Source of the DNA: Planctomycetota bacterium
GTDB lineage: Bacteria; Planctomycetota; Phycisphaerae; Sedimentisphaerales; Anaerobacaceae
Assembly (NCBI GenBank): GCA_019456255.1
Contig: VRUG01000016.1
Location: 26,486-90,485 of the forward strand
Direction of reading: 5' to 3'
Length of the DNA stretch: 64,000 nt
Below, piece by piece: positions 35,101 to 44,331 of the stretch. The translations under genes and the position numbers were made by a program. A model generated the notes under the pieces. The model was not told the origin of the DNA and did no database searches. It was given only the letters and a program-made list of their open reading frames with translations. Positions within the stretch are counted from its first letter, which is position 1, and every line of letters starts with the position of its first letter.

Positions 35101-35375
35101 GTGTTTACGGGAATTATAATAAGCGCGGGACGTTAAGGGGCGGTGATTTTGAAAAGGTTTTGCAGTTTGCCGAGCATAAACTTGTTGAGTTAGGTGGGGA
35201 CATTGTTTCCGGAAAGATAGATGTTTTTCCTTATAAACTGGGCAGTGAGACTGCGTGCAGGTTTTGTGAATACAAGGCGGTGTGTCGTTTTGACTGGCAG
35301 ATAAACAGCTACAACACTCTTGTCTCTGTTGACAAAAAGGAGTTTTTTGAAAGAGCGGCGAAAACGAATGGCTGA
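32118..35375 (+). CDS. addB: AddB, subunit B of the AddAB helicase-nuclease
   Basis: 1085 residues. AddAB resects double-strand ends and loads RecA at Chi. Seen: Walker A FILGRSGTGKTRL at the very N terminus; an inactivated helicase core; and a C-terminal RecB-type nuclease with VFDYKRKGQSFSW. Four Cys typical of the AddB 4Fe-4S nuclease are present: one in FAACPYKYFVRYVLRL and three in ACRFCEYKAVC. Length is close to the usual ~1150. The end overlaps addA by 8 nt (ATGGCTGA), so both subunits are coupled. Confidence 0.93.
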   Translation: MSIEFILGRSGTGKTRLCIDEVIAALSESGEECLVLLVPEQATYQAERAIVDDKRISGYNRLNVLSFERLVFLLLGKNAARVDISRTGQQMIVHRILREQKDNLKVLSASADSAGLSCQMADVVTELHRYAKSEEDIDELLDELKKDGAESLSYQKFLDIGLVFKEYLKFIKDKFIDPDIQLNQACKLISDSFVKGARVWVDGFAGFTESQFSILVEILKAASETKIALCVDPDDIDFAGKESIDLADWFYPTKQTYSSLIDIAKKCKLKVRDAVILKDLRRFGDSALEHIERNIFNLKPTKHKGCDNIQVISAANRRNEIQFAAQEIQRLVRDKKMRYRDIAVIASDIDSYEHYVRAYFNDYRIPFFIDKRKPLSQHPFVHFICSAIAVVSEGFSTNDIFSYLKSDLVGISRDDVDLLENYCIAYGVSGGNWVDKNHWDFQAKEKTDFDEKQINKIRAEVTRPLVELADKLASGDGDNAITAEEFTKAVFDFLEAIKFRETIAEWIGESADKETLDRHRQGYEKIVDVFDELVEVFRGQKFSYRDYSAIITSAFSQLQMGFIPPTLDQVLVGSIERSRHPDLKAVFLTGVTQKQFPVPVAESSLLNDDDRNAAAEADFELGPTTEQSLAERQYLAYIAFTRASQFLSVSYPMTNDNGSEAVRSQFVDELEELFDGLKERAIEDSDIESFEEGSPAAFGYDNKAVLEKEVVEENYGKEIRGSATRLATFAACPYKYFVRYVLRLKERAEFKLRPLDIGNFYHVVLDALVKQLNKEKKDLASIGDDELLEILNKQISKVVTGDSFLSSFKSRSLHNEFIISNAIENLESCVLGIAKMVRAGDFRPMKSEVGFGRAGEGLGEFRLKLRGGRELVLSGKIDRIDIGKIDDEELAIVFDYKRKGQSFSWKKFYHGLDMQLPIYLLAVRGSANSKVVGAFYIPIEVKIEKVTLNKLENQASKFGYKANGIFNGEFAKRLDKETSSRDSKFYNFYVSKEDGVYGNYNKRGTLRGGDFEKVLQFAEHKLVELGGDIVSGKIDVFPYKLGSETACRFCEYKAVCRFDWQINSYNTLVSVDKKEFFERAAKTNG

Positions 35376-38300
35376 GAACCAAATCAAATGGACGAAAGAG
35401 CAACTCAAGGCGATAAAGTCGCATGACAGTGACGTTCTTGTCACGGCTAGTGCCGGTACGGGCAAGACGGCGGTCCTGTCGGAGCGATGCGTGGATATCA
35501 TTCGTGACAAAGGCAGGGATGTAAGTGTTCGGAATATGCTGGTGCTGACTTTTACCAATGCCGCAGCTGAGCAAATGCGCAGGCGGATAGCAGAGCGATT
35601 AAACGATGAGTTTTTGCGGACGAATGATTCGCATCTTCGGCATCAAACGATTTTACTGCAGGCCTCTGATGTCAGTACCATTCATGCGTTTTGCAAGCGA
35701 TTGATTACTGAGAATTTTTATAAGCTTGGTCTTGACCCGATGTTTCGGGTTATGGAATCGGATGAGCAGAGGCTGATAAAGATGGAAGTTCTGGAGAGGA
35801 CCATTGACTGGGCATGGGAGCAGGGTAATTTGCGACAGGGGCTTACAGAGCTTCTTGGGGGCAGGGACCTCAGAAATGATGAGGGGTTTTTGGTCAATAT
35901 AATCAGGCTTAGTGACTTTTTGGACAGCGTTGCAGGAAGGGACAGGTGGTACGGCAGAGCTGAGATACTAAGTCAGGCGGTGAACCCATTTGGGAATGAC
36001 CTTGGCAGGAAACAAAAGCAGATTGTCGCTGAAAAGTTAAAAGAGATTTCAAATCAGATTCGATACGCGCGGGAGCTTTATGAGAGTCATGTACCAGCAG
36101 GCAGCTGGGTCGAGAAATGTAATGAGAGTTTTTTAAAGCCGGTTTCTGATTGTTTGGGATTTCTGGAAAATAATAATTGGGAAAGCTGTGCCAAGATTAT
36201 ATTAAATCACACTAAGCCCACGGTACGCAAACCTAAGGATGTGGATGAACCGGTCGACGAGCTTATTCAAAAGACAATTAAGAACGCGGTGGATATGTTC
36301 GCGGAACTATCGAACCTTGCGGTATTGAATCCGGATTACCTTGATGCAGTCGGCGGGTCGGCAAGTTTGCAGGGTAAGGTATTGATTGAGTTGGTGAAAG
36401 GATTCAACGGGTTTTATTGCCAGGCGAAGGGTGAAATAAACTGTCTTGACTTTGCCGACCTTGAGCATTACGCGTTGAAATTGTTGAGCAGGGAAAGTGA
36501 CGATGAAACGATAGCGCCATCAGAGACCGCGATTGCGCTTCGCGGCAGGTATAAATATATATTTGTCGATGAGTATCAGGATATTAATCCTGTTCAGCAA
36601 CGAATCGTTGATTTGGTAAGCAGCGGGGACAATGTTTTTGTGGTTGGTGACATTAAACAAAGTATTTATGGTTTTCGCGGGGCCCAGCCTGAGATTTTTA
36701 CCAAGCGTCTGGCGCCTGCATCAAGAGAAGCGGCAACGGGTGGAAACGGATTGCGGGTTGACCTTAATTTGAATTTTCGGTCAAGAAAGAAGGTTCTTGA
36801 TTTTGTGAACGCAATATTTGGCAGGATAATGTCATCTGAGACGGCGGGGATTAATTATGATAAGTCGGTGGAATTAAGGCCAGGGACCGATGAACAGAAA
36901 GAACACGGAGACGGCCCGGCGGTGGAATTGAATATACTGGACGAAGCTGCAAAGAATGATGATGGGGATTCGGATGGTGACAACTGCTCTGTAGTAAGTT
37001 CACGTCAGCGGCAGGCGGCGATGATAGCTGAGCGGATACAGCAAATAGTTGGGCAAGATTCGGAGCTTAAGGTTTATGATAAGCAGCTGAAACAGCATCG
37101 CGGCGTCGAATACCGTGACATTGTAGTGCTTTTGCGTTCGCCATCTGCGAGGGTAAATGATTACGTGGAGATTTTACAGCTTGCGGGGATACCGGTGAGC
37201 AGTCAGGAGGCCAAGGGATATTTCGAGGCGACTGAAATCAGGGACATGATAAGTTTGCTGAAAGTTCTGGACAATCCTCAGCGTGACATTGAGTTGGCGG
37301 CGGTGCTGCGGAGTCCGCTTATGGGTATCACCGACAATGAGCTGGCGAAGATAAAGCTTTACAGCAAGAATAGTGACGCGAATTTTTATCATCATGTTTT
37401 GGAATATTGTAATAGCGGCGAAGACGGAGGATTAGCTGAGAAGCTCAAGGGTAAGCTGGATTTGATTGGTCGGTGGCGGACGATGGCGCGGCGTGAGAGT
37501 TTGGCGGATTTAATATGGCAGATTTACCGGAAGAGTGATTATCTTTCGTTCGTTTGCGGTTTGCCGAACGGTAATGTCAGGAAGAGTAATCTTTTGAAGT
37601 TGCATGACCGAGCGATTCAGTTCGAGGGTTTTGCCAGCAGTAAGGGTCTCGTATCGCTTAGGCGATTTATTGAATTTATTGAAAAGCTGGAAGTTAGCGG
37701 TCAGGACTGGGGGACGGCTGACACTCCTGCGTCTGGTGAGAACGCGGTGCGGATTATGAGCGTGCATAAGAGTAAGGGGTTGGAGTTTGAGGTGGTATTT
37801 CTTGCTGAACTCGGCAGTGATTTTAATAAATCGAGCGGGGGTGATTGTCTTGCTGACAACGAAGACGGGATTGGGCTTTCGGTTATCAATCGGGATGCGG
37901 GTTGTAAATTAAGTTCATTGGCATACCAGGTGATATCTGAGAAGAAAAAGGCGCGGGAGGCGGCAGAAGAGATGCGGATATTGTATGTGGCACTGACCCG
38001 TGCGAAACAGCGGCTTATTCTGTGCGGTTGTGAGAGGCAGAAAAAATGCAGCGAGGTTATTTCCAGCGGGATATCGTTCGGGGAAAAAAGGATTGCAGAT
38101 TTTATTTTAAAAGGGTGCAAGAATCTTCTTGAGTGGGTTCTGTATGGTCTGAGCAATCAAAAGAAATTGCATGAGGTTTTTGAGACCGGTTTGGCGGAGA
38201 AGGCAATTGATGATAATCTTTTCGAGTTAAATTTTTATACAGAAAGTAAGCTTGACGAGTTTTCTAATAATGTTGAACGACTTAGAAAAGCGGATAGGCC

Positions 38301-39027
38301 CAAAGCAAAGGCTGACAAAGATAGGGCTAAAAATAAAAAGATTGACGGGTGGAAATATGAATTTGGGGGAGCGGTGATTTGTCCGGCGAAAGATTCGGTG
38401 ACAAGAGCAACGCACAGGACCGATGAGTTTGCAAAAGTCGATTATTCAGGAGCGGCGGAGCGACTGCCTAAGTCGCTTTATCCGTCTGAGGTGGCAGGTA
38501 AAGACATGGGCAGGTTAATCGGGACAGCGACGCATCTTGTGATTGCCAGCCTTGACCTGGCTAAAGAGGTGACAAAAATTGGGGTTAAAGATACTATTAA
38601 AAAACTTTTGGATTCAAATCTTGTTGACGCAGAAATTGCCGGGCGGATTAATGTAGATTCGATAGTAAGATTTTTCGGGAGTGAGGCTGGCAGGTTAGCT
38701 TTGACTAAGGGAAATGAGGTTTATCGTGAGTGGCCTTTCTCGTTTGCACTGGATGCATCGCAGTACGGCAGCGGGGAGTTTGACATAAGCGGTGAAACGA
38801 TAATAATACAGGGTATAATTGATATGCTGATAAAGTCGGGGGATGGTTGGATTGTGATTGATTTTAAGACTGACCATATTACAAAGGGGCAGTGCGAGGA
38901 AAGAGCGAAAAGTTATGAGCAGCAATTAAAGCTTTACGGTCAAGCGGCGGAGAGTATTTTGGGAAAGAAAATAGTTGGCAGATGGCTTTGGTTTTTGACG
39001 CCATCATGCGCGGTTAAGGTAAGTTAA
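35368..39027 (+). CDS. addA: AddA, helicase-nuclease subunit A
   Basis: 1219 residues. I chose ATG 35368 (MAENQIKWTKEQLKAI) because it overlaps the addB stop in the typical coupled manner; a longer frame from 35320 would overlap addB by 56 nt. It is a UvrD/RecB superfamily 1A helicase: Walker A TASAGTGKTAVLSERC, LTFTNAAAEQMRRR, Walker B IFVDEYQDINPVQQ, GDIKQSIYGFRGAQPEIF, and VHKSKGLEFEVVFLA. A C-terminal nuclease domain with IVIDFKTDHI follows. With AddB it would process DNA ends for recombination. Length is normal for the family. Confidence 0.95.
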   Translation: MAENQIKWTKEQLKAIKSHDSDVLVTASAGTGKTAVLSERCVDIIRDKGRDVSVRNMLVLTFTNAAAEQMRRRIAERLNDEFLRTNDSHLRHQTILLQASDVSTIHAFCKRLITENFYKLGLDPMFRVMESDEQRLIKMEVLERTIDWAWEQGNLRQGLTELLGGRDLRNDEGFLVNIIRLSDFLDSVAGRDRWYGRAEILSQAVNPFGNDLGRKQKQIVAEKLKEISNQIRYARELYESHVPAGSWVEKCNESFLKPVSDCLGFLENNNWESCAKIILNHTKPTVRKPKDVDEPVDELIQKTIKNAVDMFAELSNLAVLNPDYLDAVGGSASLQGKVLIELVKGFNGFYCQAKGEINCLDFADLEHYALKLLSRESDDETIAPSETAIALRGRYKYIFVDEYQDINPVQQRIVDLVSSGDNVFVVGDIKQSIYGFRGAQPEIFTKRLAPASREAATGGNGLRVDLNLNFRSRKKVLDFVNAIFGRIMSSETAGINYDKSVELRPGTDEQKEHGDGPAVELNILDEAAKNDDGDSDGDNCSVVSSRQRQAAMIAERIQQIVGQDSELKVYDKQLKQHRGVEYRDIVVLLRSPSARVNDYVEILQLAGIPVSSQEAKGYFEATEIRDMISLLKVLDNPQRDIELAAVLRSPLMGITDNELAKIKLYSKNSDANFYHHVLEYCNSGEDGGLAEKLKGKLDLIGRWRTMARRESLADLIWQIYRKSDYLSFVCGLPNGNVRKSNLLKLHDRAIQFEGFASSKGLVSLRRFIEFIEKLEVSGQDWGTADTPASGENAVRIMSVHKSKGLEFEVVFLAELGSDFNKSSGGDCLADNEDGIGLSVINRDAGCKLSSLAYQVISEKKKAREAAEEMRILYVALTRAKQRLILCGCERQKKCSEVISSGISFGEKRIADFILKGCKNLLEWVLYGLSNQKKLHEVFETGLAEKAIDDNLFELNFYTESKLDEFSNNVERLRKADRPKAKADKDRAKNKKIDGWKYEFGGAVICPAKDSVTRATHRTDEFAKVDYSGAAERLPKSLYPSEVAGKDMGRLIGTATHLVIASLDLAKEVTKIGVKDTIKKLLDSNLVDAEIAGRINVDSIVRFFGSEAGRLALTKGNEVYREWPFSFALDASQYGSGEFDISGETIIIQGIIDMLIKSGDGWIVIDFKTDHITKGQCEERAKSYEQQLKLYGQAAESILGKKIVGRWLWFLTPSCAVKVS

Positions 39028-39049
39028 GATTTAAGATGGAGATACCAGG

Positions 39050-41164
39050 ATGAGCAAATACAAATTGCAGATGGTCGGATGTTTTATTGTATTAATGTTA
39101 GTGAGCGGCTGTGAATCGACTACTACGGCGGAGACGAAAAAGCTGGCCAAGCCCTGGTGGTTGAAGAAGCCTATGCGTATGATTCAGACGAACCTTCGCG
39201 AGATTGACGCGACGCTTGACGTTGACGAGTACATTGAAGATATCAGCAAGTTCAATGCTAATGTGGTAATGGTCAACGTCGGGGGTATTGTCGCGAATTA
39301 TTCGACCGAGCTTGAATATCAATATCGAAATCCCCGCATGAAAGGTGATTTAATCGGCAGGTTAATTGAGAAGCTGCACGCGAAGGGAATTAAGGTTATT
39401 GGCAGATTCGATTTTAGTAAGCTTAATGAAACAATCGCGGCGAAGAAGCCTGAATGGTTGTATAAAAGTGTTAAGGGTGAGATTGTAAATTATAATGGGC
39501 AGGTGCATACATGTGTTAACGGCGGTTATCAGCAGGAGTATCTTTTTAAGATTCTTGGCGAGGCGATTGATAAATATCCGCTCGATGGTTTGTTTTTTAA
39601 TATGATTGGTTATAACACATGGGACTACAGCGGTAACTATCATGGTGTCTGTCAGAGTGACGCATGTCGCAAACGCTATAAGGAATGGTCGGGGCTTGAT
39701 TTGCCGACTCAAGAGAAGTGGACGGACCCTGTATTTTTAAAGTATCACGATTTTCGCGTGAAGACTTCGGATGAGCTTTTCCGGAAGGTCAAAGACTTTA
39801 TTAAAAACAAGCGCAGTGACATAGCGATATGCACCTATACCGATGCGGGCGTTGATATAATTCGTGATGAATCGAACTCGGCGTTAGATAGAGCTTTGCC
39901 GGAGTGGAACTATTCGGCATCTGATAATGTTCGGTCAGCGATTAATTCGTGGAAGGACAAGACCATCGGCAACGTCGCGATAAATTTTGTTGATTATCGC
40001 GCGAGGCATTCGGCGGTTTCGCCGCATCTAACTGAACTTAGGCTTGTGCAGAATATGCTCAATGGCGGGTGGCTCGATTATTGTGTGATAGGGACGCTTG
40101 GGAACCAGGATGACCGGACAGGCTTTGGCCCTGCTCGCGGGGTTTTCGAGTTTCATGCGAAAAATGAAAAATGGCTTAGGACCACGCGATCGTCTTCTGA
40201 TATTTGCGTGATAAAGGGTAACTGGGACGAGTACCGGGGGATTTTCAGGATACTATCTGAGAACCATGTGCTGTTTGATGTTATATCGCAAAAAGCTTTG
40301 GATAGTGACACGCCTCGAAAGCTCGAAAGTTATCAGTTGATAATTTTGCCTGATATTCAGAACTTGAGTGACGAGATGTGTAAGCGGCTTGATGAGTATG
40401 TAAAGGGCGGGGGTAAAATTTTGGCGACGGGCAGGACCTCGACGGCTAATGAGCTTGGCAATGACAGAGGCAGTCTGGGTTTAAAATCGGCTGGTATAAA
40501 AGAAGGGTTTAAAGTAAGGCCTCAAACGAAAGGGACATATTTGCGGATACGGGATGAGGATAAGAATATGCTTGGCAGGAAAAGTCTTCGCGATCTTGAT
40601 ATAGCATACCTTACGAGTGACTTTTTGGAATGTGAGGCGGCAGGTAAGACGAAAGGTCTTTTGCGATTGATTCCAGAGGCGATGTTCGGGCCTCCGGAGA
40701 AATGTTATTATACCGAAGTCACTGACATACCGGGGTTATTCTATAATGAATACGGTAAGGGAGCGGTGGCGTTTTTTCCGTGGTATATCGGGACGCATTA
40801 TGAAAAACGCAGCAATGGCGCGCACTCACGTCTTTTGATGGGCGGGCTTGAAGGGTTATTGAAGTTCGAGAAGAGCCTGTCGATAAAGACGTCAGCTTTG
40901 GTGGAGATAAATCGACAGGCGGATGTAAAGGGGCGATTTGAGTGGTTCGGCTTTATCAATCATTCAGGGCAAAATGGTACGGCGTTTCACAAGCCGCTCA
41001 GGATGTATGAGTTGCAATTTAAATTTAAGCCTAAAAGGAGGGTCAGGCGGATTATCGCTCTGGGTCCTGGCCATCAGCTTGATTTTATAGTTGGTAAGGA
41101 TGGCCTGGTTACGACAACTCTGCCGAGACTTGGGCGTTTTGAAGTGGTGCTGGTTGAATATTAG
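39050..41164 (+). CDS. Lipoprotein with a glycoside-hydrolase-like fold
   Basis: 704 residues with a lipoprotein signal and lipobox Cys21 (LMLVSGC). The first ~380 residues look like a (beta/alpha)8 hydrolase of the alpha-fucosidase/GH29-GH42-like group: PLDGLFFNMIGYNTWDYSG, then C-x4-C-x3-YKEWSG, as in many putative glycosyl hydrolases. Then a GATase-like trimerisation domain (YQLIILPDIQNLSDEMCKRL, EYVKGGGKILATGRTS) and a C-terminal beta domain. No catalytic residues can be assigned with confidence, and the substrate is unknown. It is 22 nt downstream of addA and may be co-transcribed, with no evident functional link. Confidence 0.7.
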   Translation: MSKYKLQMVGCFIVLMLVSGCESTTTAETKKLAKPWWLKKPMRMIQTNLREIDATLDVDEYIEDISKFNANVVMVNVGGIVANYSTELEYQYRNPRMKGDLIGRLIEKLHAKGIKVIGRFDFSKLNETIAAKKPEWLYKSVKGEIVNYNGQVHTCVNGGYQQEYLFKILGEAIDKYPLDGLFFNMIGYNTWDYSGNYHGVCQSDACRKRYKEWSGLDLPTQEKWTDPVFLKYHDFRVKTSDELFRKVKDFIKNKRSDIAICTYTDAGVDIIRDESNSALDRALPEWNYSASDNVRSAINSWKDKTIGNVAINFVDYRARHSAVSPHLTELRLVQNMLNGGWLDYCVIGTLGNQDDRTGFGPARGVFEFHAKNEKWLRTTRSSSDICVIKGNWDEYRGIFRILSENHVLFDVISQKALDSDTPRKLESYQLIILPDIQNLSDEMCKRLDEYVKGGGKILATGRTSTANELGNDRGSLGLKSAGIKEGFKVRPQTKGTYLRIRDEDKNMLGRKSLRDLDIAYLTSDFLECEAAGKTKGLLRLIPEAMFGPPEKCYYTEVTDIPGLFYNEYGKGAVAFFPWYIGTHYEKRSNGAHSRLLMGGLEGLLKFEKSLSIKTSALVEINRQADVKGRFEWFGFINHSGQNGTAFHKPLRMYELQFKFKPKRRVRRIIALGPGHQLDFIVGKDGLVTTTLPRLGRFEVVLVEY

Positions 41165-41209
41165 CATTATTTGGGGCAATTGAAACTCATATTATACGAG
41201 GGTTTATGC

Positions 41210-41237
41210 TTGAGTATTGAGGGGGTAACTGTATAAT
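41210..41237 (+). promoter_or_regulatory. Promoter TTGAGT-N16-TATAAT for pfp
   Basis: TTGAGT (41210-41215), a 16-nt spacer and a consensus TATAAT (41232-41237), 50 nt before the start codon. Confidence 0.55.
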
Positions 41238-41287
41238 ATTCTGTCCGTGAATTGAGAATATTAACCTTAAATTGAGAAGGGTATCAA

Positions 41288-42499
41288 ATGTCCGAAGCAC
41301 CAAAAGCAAACGCAGTAATCGGTCAATCAGGCGGTCCGACGGGTGTGATCAACGCATCATTGGTTGGAGTAATCGAAGAGGCTGCCAAACATCCTGAGAT
41401 TGAAAACCTTTACGGCGCGGTACACGCGGTGGCAGGTATGGTCAAGGAAGATTTCATCGACCTTAAAAAGGTATCGGCAGAGAAGCTTGAAGTTATTGCG
41501 TCGTCGCCGTCATCTGCATTGGGTTCGAGCAGGGACAAGCCCGACGAGCAATACTGTGCGAAGATTCTGGAGGTTTTTAAGAAACGTAATATTCGTTACT
41601 TTTTCTATATCGGCGGTAACGATTCAGCCAACACCGCTCATATCATCAATACGATGGCAGGTGAATCGGGTTATGAGCTTAGAGCGTTTCATATTCCCAA
41701 GACGGTCGATAATGATTTGCTTGTCACTGACCATTGTCCGGGATACGGGACAGCTGCGAAGTTTGTGGCAAATGCATTAATGGGAGACGACCTTGACAAC
41801 CGTGCTTTGCCTGGGATAAAGGTCGATGTGATAATGGGCAGGCACGCGGGGTTTTTGACGGCGGCATCTGTTTTGGGCAGGCAGCGCGACGATGACGGGC
41901 CGCATCTGGTGTATGTTCCGGAGTGCGGGGTTTCGATGGATAAGCTGTTAAGTGACATTGATAATGTATATAAGAAGCTTGGCAGATGTGTGATAGCTGT
42001 CAGTGAAGGGATTTGTGATGAGGATGGCGTGACATGGGCCGAGAAGATTGCCGAAGAACAGGAACGTGACGCTCACGGTAACATTCAGCTTTCCGGGACA
42101 GGCGCGTTGGCGGACTTTTTGGCAGGTAAGATAAAGGGCAGTCTTGGCGTTAAGCGTGTTCGTGCTGATACGTTCGGTTATTTGCAGCGAAGTTTTGCGG
42201 GATTGCAGTCAGAAGTTGACGCAAAAGAAGCTCGATGGTGCGGACGTCACGCGGTGCAGTACGCAATGGAGCATATAAGCGGTTCGGTTGCGATAAAGCG
42301 AACAGGTGACAGCGGCAATTACGGGATTGAATTGTTCAGGACAGAGCTTAGTAACGTGGCAGAGAAGACAAAGTCGCTTCCGGGTGAATATATCAATGCG
42401 GCAGGTAACGGGATAACCGATGATTTTGTTAAATATGCGATGCCTTTGACTGGCGGTTTGGTAAAAACCGAATATCTGGGCAATGAGCCTCGAATATAG
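41288..42499 (+). CDS. pfp: PPi-type 6-phosphofructokinase
   Basis: 403 residues, GAGAAGGG before the start. It phosphorylates fructose 6-phosphate. Seen: GQSGGPTGVINASLVG, a phosphate-donor loop reading YIGGNDSANTA (Asn111-Asp112), substrate motif PKTVDNDL with Lys138, CPGYGTAAKF, and MGRHAGFLTAAS. ATP enzymes carry Gly at the second position of the GGDG loop and no Lys before TVDND; Asp112 and Lys138 point to pyrophosphate use. Asn111 replaces the usual first Asp (GGDD). The C-terminal region with AFAGLQSEVDAKEA-like sequence fits this long clade. It sits behind its own promoter. Confidence 0.85.
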   Translation: MSEAPKANAVIGQSGGPTGVINASLVGVIEEAAKHPEIENLYGAVHAVAGMVKEDFIDLKKVSAEKLEVIASSPSSALGSSRDKPDEQYCAKILEVFKKRNIRYFFYIGGNDSANTAHIINTMAGESGYELRAFHIPKTVDNDLLVTDHCPGYGTAAKFVANALMGDDLDNRALPGIKVDVIMGRHAGFLTAASVLGRQRDDDGPHLVYVPECGVSMDKLLSDIDNVYKKLGRCVIAVSEGICDEDGVTWAEKIAEEQERDAHGNIQLSGTGALADFLAGKIKGSLGVKRVRADTFGYLQRSFAGLQSEVDAKEARWCGRHAVQYAMEHISGSVAIKRTGDSGNYGIELFRTELSNVAEKTKSLPGEYINAAGNGITDDFVKYAMPLTGGLVKTEYLGNEPRI

Positions 42500-42619
42500 G
42501 AATATGTGCGTTTTCAGTCAGGCCTGTGGTTGCATAACTGCGGGTCTGTTTTTTTAGATAGAGATTATGAGAATCAGGTTGCTGTTTTTCTAAATTCAAG
42601 TAACATATAGGCTGATACC

Positions 42620-43762
42620 ATGGAAAAAGACTATAAGACATATCGCGTTTTTTTAAGTGCGGCAGAGCCCAGCGGTGACCTTCACTGCGCCGGGTTGATT
42701 AGAGCCTTGAAGAAGAGTGGGAAGAATATTGAGTTTTTCGGTGTCGGCGGAGAATTGATGGAGCAGGAGGGTTGTCAATTGCTCGCAGCGACGGTCAATA
42801 AAGCGGCGATGTTGTCTCGAGCATTTGGCAGGGTCGCTTTTTTTTATAATCTTATTCGCCGTATAAGGAAGTTTTTAAAGAAGGAAAAAATCGACCTTGT
42901 TATTGTTTGTGATTCGCCCGCGTTTAATTTTCATATTGCCAAAGCGGCTAAGAAGCATGGTGTTAAGACGTTATTTTATGTTGCGCCTCAGTTGTGGGCG
43001 TGGGCCGGGTGGCGGATAAAAAAACTTAAGGCCTGCTGCGACAAGCTTTGCTGTATTTTGCCATTTGAAGAAGATTGGTTCGGTAGTCGCGGTGTTGAGA
43101 CGGTATTTGTAGGTAACCCGATGTTAGATGGGTTTGAATCTGAGCTTAGCGATAATCAAAAAGATTATTCCGATTTTGATGCAAATAAAGTCAAGATTGC
43201 GCTTTTGCCCGGTTCTCGGTCGGCAGAGATAGCGACAATTTGGGAGCCGATGCAAAAGATGGCTATTAAACTTAAACGGAAGTATCCCGGTGCGGAATTT
43301 ACAGCGATTGCTGTCGATGAGAGGCGTAAAGAAATCTTAAAATCGATGCACCTTCTTGGTTTCCGTTGTAAATATACAACCAGTGGTGTCCATGAGATAT
43401 GCAAGGAAGTAGATTTTTCGATAGTGGCCAGCGGCAGTGTAACAGTACAGGTTGCTGCGACCGGCTGCCCGATGGTGGTAGTGTATCAATCCAGTAAATT
43501 CCTATGGTATCTTCTTGGCTGGTGGCTGCTGCAAACCAAGCACCTTTCGTTAGTTAATATTCTTTCGCGAAAGGAACTTGTCCCTGAATTTATGCCTTAC
43601 TTTTCCTCGATTGACCCTGTTGTAGAGGCGGTTGACGAGCTTTTGAGCGATAAAGAAAAACTAAGTGAGCTTAGCGGTGAACTTATAAATCTTACCGAGC
43701 CCTTAGGCCGTAACAACGCAGCAGAAAAGACATCGCAGATTGTCATGGAGATGTTAGAATAA
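42620..43762 (+). CDS. lpxB: Lipid-A-disaccharide synthase
   Basis: 380 residues. It joins UDP-diacylglucosamine and lipid X to make the lipid A disaccharide at the inner membrane. Seen: FLSAAEPSGDLHCAGLI, FFGVGGELMEQEGC, CDSPAFNFHIAKAAKKHGV, YVAPQLWAWAGWRIKK, VGNPMLD, LLPGSR and VASGSVTVQVAATGCPMVVVY. The ribosome-binding site is weak. It is evidence for an outer membrane with lipopolysaccharide. The other lpx genes are not in the window. The gene is 120 nt after pfp on the same strand. Confidence 0.94.
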   Translation: MEKDYKTYRVFLSAAEPSGDLHCAGLIRALKKSGKNIEFFGVGGELMEQEGCQLLAATVNKAAMLSRAFGRVAFFYNLIRRIRKFLKKEKIDLVIVCDSPAFNFHIAKAAKKHGVKTLFYVAPQLWAWAGWRIKKLKACCDKLCCILPFEEDWFGSRGVETVFVGNPMLDGFESELSDNQKDYSDFDANKVKIALLPGSRSAEIATIWEPMQKMAIKLKRKYPGAEFTAIAVDERRKEILKSMHLLGFRCKYTTSGVHEICKEVDFSIVASGSVTVQVAATGCPMVVVYQSSKFLWYLLGWWLLQTKHLSLVNILSRKELVPEFMPYFSSIDPVVEAVDELLSDKEKLSELSGELINLTEPLGRNNAAEKTSQIVMEMLE

Positions 43763-43813
43763 AAAAGCGATATTTATTCTAATCAAGCTTTTATAGTTTT
43801 TTAGCCCGACAGC

Positions 43814-44224
43814 TTATTTTAAATTTCTTATTCTTTCTTCTTCCCAACTATAGCCGCAATCAGGATTAGGGCATCTGTCTTTGTAATCCTCGGCTTCGGG
43901 GTCGTACAGGAAGATAGTTTGGCATTTGGGGCACTTGTTCGCTTTATAGGCGGTTTCCTCACCGCATTCTGGGCAAGGTAAAGCGGCATACTGAGCTGTT
44001 CTCGGATCAACTCCAGACTCCCTTAAAAAATCATAATATTCTTCTTTTGTAAATTTCTGCGAGGCGCCGCATTCTTCAGCGTCACATAGTATATATTTAG
44101 TATTTATGTCTACTTTGCCACTGCCGCCAGATGAACCGTTAAAAACGAAAAAGAGTACAACCGCTATTACGACACAAGCGACACTAATAATAATCTTAAC
44201 CAGTTTTGCTTTATCTTCGTCCAT
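43814..44224 (-). CDS. Membrane-anchored zinc-ribbon protein of unknown function
   Basis: 136 residues from ATG 44224 with GGAG 7 nt before it. One membrane segment (about 6-27) is followed by Cys motifs: CDAEEC, CPEC with CPKC (a zinc ribbon), and CPNPDC near the C terminus. The N-terminal Cys pair plus EEYYDFLRESG may form a second metal site. Such proteins occur in planctomycetes without known function. It is convergent with lpxB. Confidence 0.7.
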   Translation of the reverse strand: MDEDKAKLVKIIISVACVVIAVVLFFVFNGSSGGSGKVDINTKYILCDAEECGASQKFTKEEYYDFLRESGVDPRTAQYAALPCPECGEETAYKANKCPKCQTIFLYDPEAEDYKDRCPNPDCGYSWEEERIRNLK

Positions 44225-44331
44225 AATAATCTCCAAAATCAGCTTTTAATAAAACACCATGGTAATAGCCACGGGAATGCTTGTCAAATAATATTTTTTC
44301 TTATTTTTCAGCGATATAACGCTATAAAGTC

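Noticed and set aside
35320..35367. Longer N terminus for AddA
   Set aside because: It would overlap addB by 56 nt; the ATGGCTGA overlap at 35368 is the usual coupled start and gives the family N terminus.
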